Assembly: GCF_900108875.1 (NCBI RefSeq)
Contig: NZ_FNYJ01000008.1
Coordinates: 143,419 to 207,418, forward strand
DNA length: 64,000 bases
Source of the DNA: Pseudomonas sp. NFR16
Lineage (GTDB): Bacteria > Pseudomonadota > Gammaproteobacteria > Pseudomonadales > Pseudomonadaceae
Reading direction: 5' to 3'
The position numbers were made by a program, and so were the translations under genes. The notes under the pieces were generated by a model. That model did not search any database and was not told the DNA's origin. It saw only the letters and a list, made by a program, of their open reading frames with translations. Below are positions 1 to 7,555 of the stretch, one piece after another (within the stretch, counting starts at the first letter, position 1; every line of letters starts with the position of its first letter).

Positions 1-1157
1 CCGAATACGACCCTCGCAACGTCGGCATCGCTCATAAGGCGGGCGCGACGATCGGCATGGCCATGACCGAGAAGCAGGGCGGCTCGGATGTACGCTCCAA
101 TACCACGCGCGCCTACCCGGTCGGCCAGCCGGGTCCTGGCCAGGCGTATGAACTGGTGGGCCACAAGTGGTTCTGCTCCGCGCCGATGTGCGACGGGTTT
201 CTCACGCTTGCGCAGACGGACAAGGGGCTGACGTGCTTCCTGTTGCCACGTCATCGGCCGGACGATACGCGTAACGAGTTCTACATTCAGCGGCTGAAAA
301 ACAAGCTCGGCAATTGGTCCAACGCGTCCAGCGAGGTGGAGTTCCGCGGCGCCCTGGCATGGATGGTCGGCGAAGAAGGGCGGGGCGTGCCGACGATCAT
401 CGAGATGGTCGCCATGACCCGTTTCGACTGCATGAACGGTTCCAGTGCACTGATGCGTCAGGCGCTGACCCAGGCGACGCACCACTGCGCGCACCGCAGC
501 GTGAGCGGCCGTCTGCTCAGCGAGCAGCCACTGATGCAGAACGTGCTGGCCGATCTGGCGCTGGAGAGCGAAGCGGCGCTGGCGCTGACCTTGCGCATGG
601 GCCGTTCCCTTGAACGGCTGGATGATCCTCACGAGGCGCGCTTTGCCCGGCTGGTCACGGCTGTGGGCAAATATTGGATCTGCAAGCGCGCGCCCGCGAT
701 GATCAACGAAGCCGCTGAGTGCATGGGCGGCGCGGGGTACGTCGAAGACACCATCCTGCCACGGCTTTACCGGGAAGCCCCGGTCAACTCGACGTGGGAA
801 GGTTCGGGCAACGTGCAGTGCCTGGATGTGCTGCGCGCACTGTCCAAGGAGCCGGGCGTGCTCGATGCGCTGTTTGATGAACTGGGCGACGGTCATGGCG
901 ACCAACGACTGGCGGCGCACATCGATCGGCTGAAAGCGGCGTTTCAGGACACCAGCGACATTCAGTATCGCGCCCGGCAACTGACGGAGGATATTGCGGT
1001 GGGTTTGCAGGCGAAGCTGCTGCTTGAGGCCGGTCATTCGGCGGTCAGTGACGGTTTTATCGCCGGTCGTATCGAACAGCCGGGGCGGGTGTATGGCGCG
1101 CTGCCGCGAGGGGTGAATGTCGAGGCACTGGTGGCCAGATCGTCACCGCAGGTTTAG
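1..1157 (+). CDS. aidB: AidB-like acyl-CoA dehydrogenase, 5' end outside window
   Basis: This is the C-terminal part of an FAD-dependent acyl-CoA dehydrogenase of the AidB type. The reading frame is open from base 3 to the TAG at 1155, giving 384 codons. E. coli AidB has about 541 residues, so roughly 150 N-terminal residues lie upstream of the window. Visible AidB-type motifs are MTEKQGGSDVRSNTTRA (flavin-binding sheet), GHKWFCS, a KLGNWSNASSEVEF stretch, MTRFDCMNGS, and near the end GGAGYVEDTILPRLYRE followed by NSTWEGSGN, which carries the position of the family's catalytic base region. AidB belongs to the adaptive response to alkylating agents in enterobacteria. Whether it has that role here cannot be told from sequence. 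No ada-type gene is visible in the window. Confidence 0.85.
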   Translation, partial: EYDPRNVGIAHKAGATIGMAMTEKQGGSDVRSNTTRAYPVGQPGPGQAYELVGHKWFCSAPMCDGFLTLAQTDKGLTCFLLPRHRPDDTRNEFYIQRLKNKLGNWSNASSEVEFRGALAWMVGEEGRGVPTIIEMVAMTRFDCMNGSSALMRQALTQATHHCAHRSVSGRLLSEQPLMQNVLADLALESEAALALTLRMGRSLERLDDPHEARFARLVTAVGKYWICKRAPAMINEAAECMGGAGYVEDTILPRLYREAPVNSTWEGSGNVQCLDVLRALSKEPGVLDALFDELGDGHGDQRLAAHIDRLKAAFQDTSDIQYRARQLTEDIAVGLQAKLLLEAGHSAVSDGFIAGRIEQPGRVYGALPRGVNVEALVARSSPQV

Positions 1158-1388
1158 CTGGGTGGACGCGGTCCCCGCGGGGGCAATCGGGGTTGCAACG
1201 GTCGCGAATGCAGTGTGTCTGGCACAGCGAGATCGCCAGGCTTTGCTGCCGGTTCCCGGCAGATCGTCGGCAAGCCAGAGTGCTACGGCCTCCGGCCAGA
1301 ATCAAAAGCATGATTCGCTAAGCTTGTCGTGCCTTCCCTTGCCGTTGCAGGCAAGATGGTGCCTTGCAAGATCAGAAGGATGCGTATC

Positions 1389-2852
1389 GTGACCGAAGCT
1401 TTTATTGTCGTAGAAACCGCCGAGCAAGCCGTGGACCGGCTTGCCGAGCTGCACGCACGTGCAACCACCGCGCTGAGCCAGGCCCTCAAGCGCTACCTGA
1501 AAGACCGCGTTGAGCCCGACGCCGCTGAGCGTCTGCTGTTCCGCTACCCGGAATTGCGCCTGACCTATCACTGCCACGGCGAAGTGCCGCTCACCACCCG
1601 CGCTTATGCCAAGGTGCAGTTGCCCGGCACTTACAGCGTCACCGTCACGCACCCGGCCGCATTCCGTAAATACCTGATCGAACAGCTCGTTCCGCTTATG
1701 AACGACTTCACCGTCACGGTCGAAGTGGGCGTCAGCGAGCAGAATATTCCCTATCCTTACGTGGTCGAGCAGGGCGACGAACTGGCCGGCACCGGCGTGA
1801 CCGCCGCCACGCTGGCACGGGTGTTTCCGAGCACTGACCTTTCGGCGGCGACCGATGGCATTGCCGACGGTCTGTACGACTGGGCCAATACCGATCCGCT
1901 GCCACTGGCGCTGTTCGATGCTGCACGCGTCGATTTCTCGCTGCGCCGTCTGGTGCATTACACCGGCAGCGACTGGCGTCACGTTCAGCCCTGGATTCTG
2001 CTGACCAACTACCACCGCTACGTCGACCAGTTCATCGTTCATGGCCTGGAAAAACTGCGTGACGATCCGCGCTTCGTGAAGATGGTTCTGCCGGGCAACG
2101 TTATCGTCGACAAGAGCATGGATCATGGCGAAGCTCAGGCCATCGTTTCCAGTGTGGTCTGGCATCGTTACCAGATGCCTGCCTACCATTTGATCGCCGA
2201 AGACGGTCACGGCGTGACCCTGGTGAACATCGGCGTCGGCCCGTCCAACGCCAAGAACATCACCGATCACCTGGCGGTGCTGCGCCCCCATTGCTGGCTG
2301 ATGATCGGCCACTGCGGCGGACTGCGTCAGTCGCAAACCATCGGCGACTACGTACTGGCCCACGCTTACATGCGCCGCGACGGCATTCTGGACCGGGTGC
2401 TGCCGCCAAACATCCCGATTCCGGCCCTCGCTGAGGTGCAGCTGGCGTTGCAGGAGTCAGCCGCGCAGGTGACGGGCGAACGTGGCGACGACCTCAAGAA
2501 GCGTCTGCGCACCGGCACTGTGCTGACGTACGACGATCGCAACTGGGAATTGCGCTGGGCACAGGAACGACCGCTCATCAACCTGTCCCGCGCCGTGGCG
2601 GTGGACATGGAAAGCGGCACGATCGCGGCCCAGGGCTATCGCCTGCGGGTCCCGTACGGAACGCTGCTTTGCGTTTCCGACAAACCGCTGCACAGCGAAA
2701 TCAAGCTGCCGGGTTCGGCCAACGCCTTCTATGAGCGCGCCGTCACTCAGCACCTGAAGATCGGCATCGCCGCGCTGGACCTGATGCGCACTCAGCTCAA
2801 CTCGCTGCACTCGCGCAAACTGCGCAGTTTCGACGAGCCGCCATTCCGCTGA
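1389..2852 (+). CDS. amn: AMP nucleosidase
   Basis: Amn hydrolyses AMP to adenine and ribose 5-phosphate in the cytoplasm and so tunes the adenylate pool. The product has 487 residues, close to the 484 of E. coli Amn. An N-terminal regulatory domain (about residues 1-170) is followed by a nucleoside-phosphorylase-fold catalytic domain carrying IGVGPSNAKNITDHLAVL and the AVDMESGTIAAQG motif, whose Asp-406 is the expected catalytic residue. I chose the GTG at 1389 because AGAAGGA lies 8 bases upstream. An in-frame ATG at 1380 would overlap that ribosome site, and a TTG/ATG further upstream has no such site. An intrinsic terminator follows directly, so the gene looks monocistronic. Confidence 0.93.
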   Translation: MTEAFIVVETAEQAVDRLAELHARATTALSQALKRYLKDRVEPDAAERLLFRYPELRLTYHCHGEVPLTTRAYAKVQLPGTYSVTVTHPAAFRKYLIEQLVPLMNDFTVTVEVGVSEQNIPYPYVVEQGDELAGTGVTAATLARVFPSTDLSAATDGIADGLYDWANTDPLPLALFDAARVDFSLRRLVHYTGSDWRHVQPWILLTNYHRYVDQFIVHGLEKLRDDPRFVKMVLPGNVIVDKSMDHGEAQAIVSSVVWHRYQMPAYHLIAEDGHGVTLVNIGVGPSNAKNITDHLAVLRPHCWLMIGHCGGLRQSQTIGDYVLAHAYMRRDGILDRVLPPNIPIPALAEVQLALQESAAQVTGERGDDLKKRLRTGTVLTYDDRNWELRWAQERPLINLSRAVAVDMESGTIAAQGYRLRVPYGTLLCVSDKPLHSEIKLPGSANAFYERAVTQHLKIGIAALDLMRTQLNSLHSRKLRSFDEPPFR

Positions 2853-2866
2853 TGGTCATTCAGGAC

Positions 2867-2890
2867 AAGGGCCACTAAAGTGGCCCTTTG
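2867..2890 (+). terminator. Intrinsic terminator of amn
   Basis: A perfect inverted repeat, AAGGGCCACT / AGTGGCCCTT with AA between the arms, begins 15 bases after the amn stop and is followed by TTTGTATTTT. Both arms carry A or T runs, so it may work in both directions, but only the plus strand has a gene ending into it. Confidence 0.85.
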
Positions 2891-2919
2891 TATTTTCGCT
2901 TACGCCGTTTCGAGTCCCC

Positions 2920-3552
2920 ATGCCCCGCAATCAACGTCCCGTTCCCCGCCGCCCCGCGCCTGACCGCTCCGGCGCTCCTCGCCGCGTCGCGAAAGCGCCG
3001 CCTGCCGAGCCCCGCCTGATCCTGTTCAACAAACCGTTCGACGTACTGACCCAGTTCAGCGATGGCGAGGGCCGCGCGACGCTCAAGGATTTCATCGATA
3101 TCCCCGGCATCTATCCAGCAGGTCGCCTTGACCGGGACAGCGAAGGCTTGTTGTTGCTGACCAATGACGGTCAGTTGCAGGCGCGCATCGCTGACCCGAA
3201 ACACAAACTGGCGAAAACATATTGGGTGCAAGTGGAGGGCGAGCCCAGCGAGGAGCAACTGCACAATCTGCGCAGCGGCGTGGAATTGAACGACGGCCCG
3301 ACGTTGCCGGCACAGGCGCGTCAACTGCAAGAACCCGAGCTGTGGCCGCGCAATCCGCCGGTGCGATTCCGCAAGAGCGTGCCGACCAGTTGGCTGGAGT
3401 TGATCATCAAGGAAGGCCGCAACCGACAGGTGCGCAGGATGACTGCAGCAGTCGGTCTGCCCACCTTGCGGCTTGTGCGTGTGCGCATCGGCGACTGGAG
3501 CATCGACGGGCTGGATCAGGGGCAGTGGCGAGAAGTGCCGGCGAAACTCTGA
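2920..3552 (+). CDS. rluE: 23S rRNA pseudouridine synthase of the RsuA/RluE group
   Basis: The 210-residue protein has the single catalytic domain of the RsuA/RluB/E/F family and lacks an N-terminal S4 domain. This architecture matches RluE, which makes the pseudouridine at position 2457 of 23S rRNA (E. coli numbering). The catalytic motif GRLDRDSEGLLLLTNDG places the nucleophilic aspartate at residue 71. NKPFDVLTQFS and the C-terminal KEGRNRQVRRM motif are also present. The first 30 residues are rich in Arg and Pro and probably act as a basic tail that helps bind RNA. It lies 30 bases downstream of the amn terminator and is followed by a convergent membrane-protein gene. Confidence 0.88.
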   Translation: MPRNQRPVPRRPAPDRSGAPRRVAKAPPAEPRLILFNKPFDVLTQFSDGEGRATLKDFIDIPGIYPAGRLDRDSEGLLLLTNDGQLQARIADPKHKLAKTYWVQVEGEPSEEQLHNLRSGVELNDGPTLPAQARQLQEPELWPRNPPVRFRKSVPTSWLELIIKEGRNRQVRRMTAAVGLPTLRLVRVRIGDWSIDGLDQGQWREVPAKL

Positions 3553-3681
3553 CCGACGCAGCGGGGGAGCCAGGCTTGCTCCTGCGCAGACGGCGGCTTC
3601 TCTACCGGCCGCGCGTTCCAAAGCTGCCCGGAACATGCTCGCTCCCGCAGTGTAGTTGCGGTCTGACGCTGCGGTCAGGCG

Positions 3682-3888
3682 CTAGCCGTGCTGCTCGAGA
3701 TACGCAATCACCACGCTTTTGATCACGAACGCCAGCACGCCCAACCCCAGCACGCCGAACAGGATCATCGTGCCGAAGCGTCCAGCCCTGGATTTCTTCG
3801 CCAGGTCCCAGACGATGAAACACATGAAACCGATGAGGACCGTCACCAGGATGGTCATCATCCACTCTTCGAACACCTCGGGTTCCAT
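3682..3888 (-). CDS. DUF2788 family small membrane protein
   Basis: The 68-residue product has two hydrophobic segments, roughly residues 9-28 and 41-62, separated by a basic loop (AKKSRAGRFG). This fits a two-pass inner-membrane protein with both ends on the same side. It resembles the DUF2788 family of proteobacteria, which has no established function. A GGAG ribosome site precedes the ATG. The gene starts 23 bases after the end of the Lrp-type regulator on the same strand, so the two could be cotranscribed. Identification rests on size, topology and gene neighbourhood. Confidence 0.75.
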   Translation of the reverse strand: MEPEVFEEWMMTILVTVLIGFMCFIVWDLAKKSRAGRFGTMILFGVLGLGVLAFVIKSVVIAYLEQHG

Positions 3889-3911
3889 CGTATATCTCCA
3901 GTGAATCGGGC

Positions 3912-4394
3912 CTACCCGCCGCGCAGGTGTACTAAGGGTAGCTCGGTGCTCGCCAGTACCTGATTGAGCACGAAACTGGAACGCACGCTGGTGACCCCAT
4001 CGATGCGGGTCAGATGCCCGAGCAGAAATTTCTGATAGTGATCCATGTCCGGCACCACGACCTTCAGCTGGTAATCAGCGTCGATTCCTGTGACCAGGCT
4101 GCATTCCAGCACCTGTGGCAGGTTGCGGATGTGCTGTTCGAAATTCTCGAATCGGTCGGGTGTGTGGCGGTCCATGCCGATCAGCACGTAAGCGGTCAGG
4201 CTCAGGCCCAGTTTCTTGCGATCCAGCAACGCCACCTGACGCTCGATGTAACCGTCGTCCTCCAACTGTTTCACGCGTCGTGAGCAGGGCGAAGGGGACA
4301 ACCCGATGCGTTCGGCCAGCTCCTGATTGGAGATGCGCGCATCGCGCTGCAATTCGGCCAAAATACTCAAATCATATCTGTCGAGCTTGCTCAC
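3912..4394 (-). CDS. Lrp/AsnC family transcriptional regulator
   Basis: The 160-residue protein has the two-domain layout of Lrp/AsnC regulators. An N-terminal winged helix-turn-helix (KLDRYDLSILAELQRDARI, then SNQELAERIGLSPSPCSRRV, about residues 3-60) is followed by a RAM/AsnC effector-binding domain (about 65-145) with the typical VLECSLVTGIDADYQLKV strand. Such proteins usually assemble as octamers and respond to an amino acid. The ligand here is unknown. I chose the GTG at 4394 because AAAGG lies 8 bases upstream. The GTG at 4403 overlaps that site. The 500-base gene-free region upstream probably holds its promoter and could be one of its targets. Confidence 0.87.
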   Translation of the reverse strand: MSKLDRYDLSILAELQRDARISNQELAERIGLSPSPCSRRVKQLEDDGYIERQVALLDRKKLGLSLTAYVLIGMDRHTPDRFENFEQHIRNLPQVLECSLVTGIDADYQLKVVVPDMDHYQKFLLGHLTRIDGVTSVRSSFVLNQVLASTELPLVHLRGG

Positions 4395-4469
4395 GATAAG
4401 CACCTTTATGAGATCGATTGCGCTGAATTATTCATCCGAAGTGAAAAATTGCGCAAGTGGTGTTTTCAT

Positions 4470-4709
4470 CAGCAATATTCGCAATCCGCTGTCGCCCGGT
4501 CAGGCCTATTCTTTTAACCAGAATCACTGCCCGGACATAGCGTCCAGCGCGGCCCGCCGAATCAGGCCAGCCGCGGCCTCCAGCCCGACAGGGTTGACCA
4601 GGCCACCGGGCTGCGCAATGTCCAGAAGACGATGCGAGGTGAGCCGGCGTCAAAAGCGTCGAGCCAGGACGAAGTCTCCAAGAGAGGGCCAATGAGCCCT
4701 CTTTTTTTG
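4470..4709 (+). ncRNA. Candidate small RNA ending in an orphan terminator
   Basis: Only the 3' end is well supported. It is an intrinsic terminator with stem AGAGGGC (4683-4689) / GCCCTCT (4696-4702) followed by seven T. No coding region on the plus strand leads into it. A weak promoter-like pair TTGCGC (4449-4454) and CAATAT with 18-base spacing would start a transcript of about 220 bases. Start, length and existence of the RNA are inference. I could not match it to a known Pseudomonas small RNA. Confidence 0.35.
4683..4709 (+). terminator. Orphan intrinsic terminator
   Basis: A 7-base-pair GC-rich stem with a 6-base loop is followed by an uninterrupted run of seven T on the plus strand. 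It lies about 190 bases before the next plus-strand gene and after no recognisable plus-strand gene. Confidence 0.8.
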
Positions 4710-4896
4710 TGCCTGCGATAACCGCCGAGGCTCAAATGCCTGCTCTTTGAGCGAGACGTGCCTGCGACGGCCTGGATCGACAGATTTCAGGCAAGCTCAC
4801 GCCTACAGTTTCAGGCGGCACGCTGATAGAGTGCGGCGAACGGCGCACCCAGAATGCAGTCCTATCCACAGGTATCCGCGCCGCAGTGAGGAAAGC

Positions 4897-6021
4897 ATGA
4901 ACATGCGCATCTGGCGTTTGACAGGTGTCAGTCTCTTGGCCTTGAGCATCAGTGCTCAGGCGCTGGCGGACGATAACAATCAACAGCAACAGCAACAACG
5001 TCAGCAGCAACAGCGCGGGTTCGAGATGCAGCGTCAGCAGCAACAGAACCAGCAGCGTAGCTTCAACGAGGATTCACAGCGTCAGCAACAGCAGCGCCAG
5101 CAGCAGCGCCAGCAGGAGCAGTTGCAGCAGCAACGGCAGATCCAGCAGAACCAGCAAGAGCGCTTCGATCAACAGCGCCAGCAGCAGGATCGCGAACGCA
5201 ATCAACAGCGTCAGGATCAACTGCAGCAACAACGCCAGCAACAGTTGCAGCAACAACAACGCCAGCAGCAACAGCAGTTGCAACAGCGTCAACTTCAGGA
5301 TCGTCAGAGCAATCTGCCCATCCAGAGCCGACCTGATACAGCGGTGCAGACTCAGGAACCGCGTCAGGGCTTCTACCGCGACCTGCCGCGAGACAGCCCG
5401 TGGCGAGGCGGCGACCGTCGTCCCGATAACGGCAACTGGCAGGGCGGCAGACCGCCGGGTGGCCACAACGAGGGTTGGGGATCCGGGCCGCGTTACCGCC
5501 CCGGTTACGAGATAGATCGCATCCCGGGCGGCTATTCACGCGTGCCCTATCACGGCAGCGACTACTTCTATTCAGGCGGCTACTGGTATCGCCCGCAGGG
5601 CCCTCGCTACATTGTGGTCGCGCCGCCGCGGGGCGTTCGTGTGCGCTACCTGCCCGATTATGCGCAGCAGGTCTGGCTGGGCAGCGCGCTGTTTTTCCTG
5701 GCCGCAGGCACGTACTACACCTATGAGCAAAGCACTCAGGAGTACGTCGTGGCCGAGCCGCCGCAGAACGTCGAGCCGGTGTATTCGCCTGAGCAGGCGC
5801 CGCAGCAGGGCGGTCCTTATGACGTGATCGCTTACCCGTCCAACGGCCAGACCCAGCAGCAAATCGAGCAGGATCGCTACGATTGCTACCGCTACGCCGT
5901 GCAGCAGAGCAACTTCGATCCCGCTACGGCAACCTATCAGCCAGCGCCGGAAGTGCTCGGGCTGTACCGCCAGGCGATGGCGAGTTGTTACGCCGGACGT
6001 GGATACAGCGTTCAGCAGTAA
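4897..6021 (+). CDS. Secreted glutamine-rich protein with DUF6515-like C-terminal region
   Basis: The 374-residue protein starts with a signal peptide (MNMRIWRLTGVSLLALSISA, cleavage likely after QALA near residue 25). Residues 26-138 are almost entirely Gln and Arg with some Asn and Asp, encoded by runs of CAG/CAA/CGC. A Gly/Pro/Arg-rich linker follows. Residues of about 190-310 form an aromatic, Tyr-rich region with YFYSGGYWYRP and a hydrophobic segment (VWLGSALFFLAAGTYY), which resembles the DUF6515 family. I chose the ATG at 4897 because it opens the signal peptide and has GAGGAA just upstream. The frame is open further upstream without a ribosome site. The function is unknown; an envelope location is inferred from the signal peptide. 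Confidence 0.8.
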   Translation: MNMRIWRLTGVSLLALSISAQALADDNNQQQQQQRQQQQRGFEMQRQQQQNQQRSFNEDSQRQQQQRQQQRQQEQLQQQRQIQQNQQERFDQQRQQQDRERNQQRQDQLQQQRQQQLQQQQRQQQQQLQQRQLQDRQSNLPIQSRPDTAVQTQEPRQGFYRDLPRDSPWRGGDRRPDNGNWQGGRPPGGHNEGWGSGPRYRPGYEIDRIPGGYSRVPYHGSDYFYSGGYWYRPQGPRYIVVAPPRGVRVRYLPDYAQQVWLGSALFFLAAGTYYTYEQSTQEYVVAEPPQNVEPVYSPEQAPQQGGPYDVIAYPSNGQTQQQIEQDRYDCYRYAVQQSNFDPATATYQPAPEVLGLYRQAMASCYAGRGYSVQQ

Positions 6022-6051
6022 GCACGCCTGATGATGTGAAGCGGACCGGCA

Positions 6052-6957
6052 TCAGTTCAAGACTGGACTGTTGCCCCGCTTCACGACTTCCTGCGGGTCG
6101 GCATGGACCAGCACTTCGGCTTTGGGGTATTCGTCGCGAATGGCTTTCTCAACGTGCTCGCACAACTCATGGGCGACGGTCAGGGTCAATGCGCCCGGCA
6201 GCTCCAGGTGCAATTGCACGAACCAGTGATTCCCGGATATCCGCGTGCGCAGGTCATGCGCGCCCAGCACGCCGGGCACGCTTTCGGCCAGCGCCAGCAT
6301 GCGCGCGCTGACATCCGCTGGCAGTTCGGCGTCCATCAACACCGAAACCGTTTCCCGGGCAATGGAAACCGCGCTCCACAGGATGTAGAACGCGATCGCC
6401 AGACCGAAGTAAGCATCCAGTTGCGCATAGCCGACGTATGCCAGCCCAAGGGCCAGCATGATGCTGAAGTTAAGCAGAAGATCCGAGCGATAGTGCAGCG
6501 AGTCGGCCCTGATCGCCGCCGAGCCCGTCTCCTTGACCACCTTGTGTTGCAGCGCCAGCAGGCCGAGGGTCAGCACGATCGACAGCAACATCACCAACAT
6601 GCCCAGACCCGGGGCACTGAGCGCTTGCGGGTGCTGGATGCGCTGGATCGCCTGAAATCCGATGAGAAATGCACTGACGGCAATGAACAGCGATTGCGCC
6701 ATGCCAGACAACGCTTCGGCTTTGCCATGACCGTATCGGTGATCGTCGTCGGCAGGGCGAAGCGCGTAATGCACCGCGAGCAGATTCAGAAAAGACGCCG
6801 CCCCGTCGAGCAGGGAATCCGTCAGGCCCGCAAGCAGGCTGACCGATCCGCTCAGCCACCACGCCACCGCCTTGCTGATGATCAGGACGCTGGCAACGGC
6901 CAGTGAAGCTCGCGTCGCCAGCCGCAATAACCGGGCGTGTTCGGGGCTGCTGCTCAT
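6052..6957 (-). CDS. fieF: Cation diffusion facilitator, FieF/YiiP type
   Basis: This 301-residue inner-membrane antiporter exports divalent metals (Zn, Fe or Cd in characterised relatives) in exchange for protons. The transport-site residues of YiiP are recognisable: Asp-47 and Asp-51 in GLTDSLLDGA (TM2) and His-155 and Asp-159 in SLHYRSD (TM5). A cytoplasmic metal-binding domain follows (about residues 210-290) with HWFVQLHLEL, VAHELCEHVE and EVLVHADP, whose histidines bind metal in the family. The DDHRYGHGKAE loop is also characteristic. The gene is convergent with the glutamine-rich protein gene, with a 30-base gap, and stands 30 bases downstream of a lipoprotein gene on the same strand. 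The exact metal cannot be inferred. Confidence 0.9.
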   Translation of the reverse strand: MSSSPEHARLLRLATRASLAVASVLIISKAVAWWLSGSVSLLAGLTDSLLDGAASFLNLLAVHYALRPADDDHRYGHGKAEALSGMAQSLFIAVSAFLIGFQAIQRIQHPQALSAPGLGMLVMLLSIVLTLGLLALQHKVVKETGSAAIRADSLHYRSDLLLNFSIMLALGLAYVGYAQLDAYFGLAIAFYILWSAVSIARETVSVLMDAELPADVSARMLALAESVPGVLGAHDLRTRISGNHWFVQLHLELPGALTLTVAHELCEHVEKAIRDEYPKAEVLVHADPQEVVKRGNSPVLN

Positions 6958-6986
6958 GGTGCTTCCTTGTCAGAACGTTGAATGCA

Positions 6987-7412
6987 TCAGGCGGAGGGCA
7001 CCAGGCCCAGCGACGCCAGCTGCTCGGTGCTGCCTTTGTGCTGGATCAGACGCGGATCGTCCAGTGGCAGCGTGCGGCCCAGTTCAGTCTGAATGATGGC
7101 CTGTAGCTTGGCATTGTCGACTGTGCCGTCGGTGCGAACCGCCGGTTCGAGCTTCTCGGGATCGATCTGCGCCTGCTTGCCGCTTGGCAGGTAGATCGCG
7201 CCGGTGGCGAAGTCGACGCCGAAGGCAATCACGCCGGGGATGATGTAGAACAGCAGACCGATGGCATCGAGGACGACGATTGCCGGGTCCATCCGGCCGC
7301 TGCCTTGAATCTGTCCACGACGGTCAGGATAAAAGATGCTGCCGCAAGCGGTCAGCTGAGTCAGAAGGCTGGCAACCAGAACGCCGCCGATCAAACGCGA
7401 AGGAATGCGCAT
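6987..7412 (-). CDS. Small lipoprotein of unknown function
   Basis: The 141-residue product begins with a lipoprotein signal (MRIPSRLIGGVLVASLLTQL then the lipobox LTAC, lipidated Cys-23). The mature part contains a hydrophobic stretch (VVLDAIGLLFYIIPGVIAF, about residues 43-62) and a polar C-terminal half without recognisable motifs. The ATG at 7412 has GAGGAG 6 bases upstream. An upstream extension of the frame has no such site and would bury the signal peptide. Neighbouring hrpB diverges from it. It probably sits in the envelope; no function is proposed. Confidence 0.78.
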   Translation of the reverse strand: MRIPSRLIGGVLVASLLTQLTACGSIFYPDRRGQIQGSGRMDPAIVVLDAIGLLFYIIPGVIAFGVDFATGAIYLPSGKQAQIDPEKLEPAVRTDGTVDNAKLQAIIQTELGRTLPLDDPRLIQHKGSTEQLASLGLVPSA

Positions 7413-7555
7413 GGGGATCTCCTCAGAGGAAGTCGCAACTATACAAGGCAAATGCCTAATCAATAAGACTATCCGAGTTGCGCGACGGTTCGTTGTGACG
7501 GCAAACAAAGCAGCGGCCGCCTCCGTATAATCGGCAGCCTGTTTCTGGAGCCGCC

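Larger units (their letters stand above)
4395..4896. other. Gene-free region upstream of the Lrp-type regulator
   Basis: About 500 bases without a convincing protein gene. It should contain the promoter of the minus-strand regulator (near 4400-4470, an AT-rich stretch) and that of the glutamine-rich protein starting at 4897. A strong plus-strand intrinsic terminator sits at 4683-4709 although no protein gene ends into it; see the candidate small RNA entry. Confidence 0.7.

Noticed and set aside
1302..2363. Long open frame antisense to amn
   Set aside because: It mirrors amn codons in a high-GC genome, has no ribosome site and no recognisable domain.
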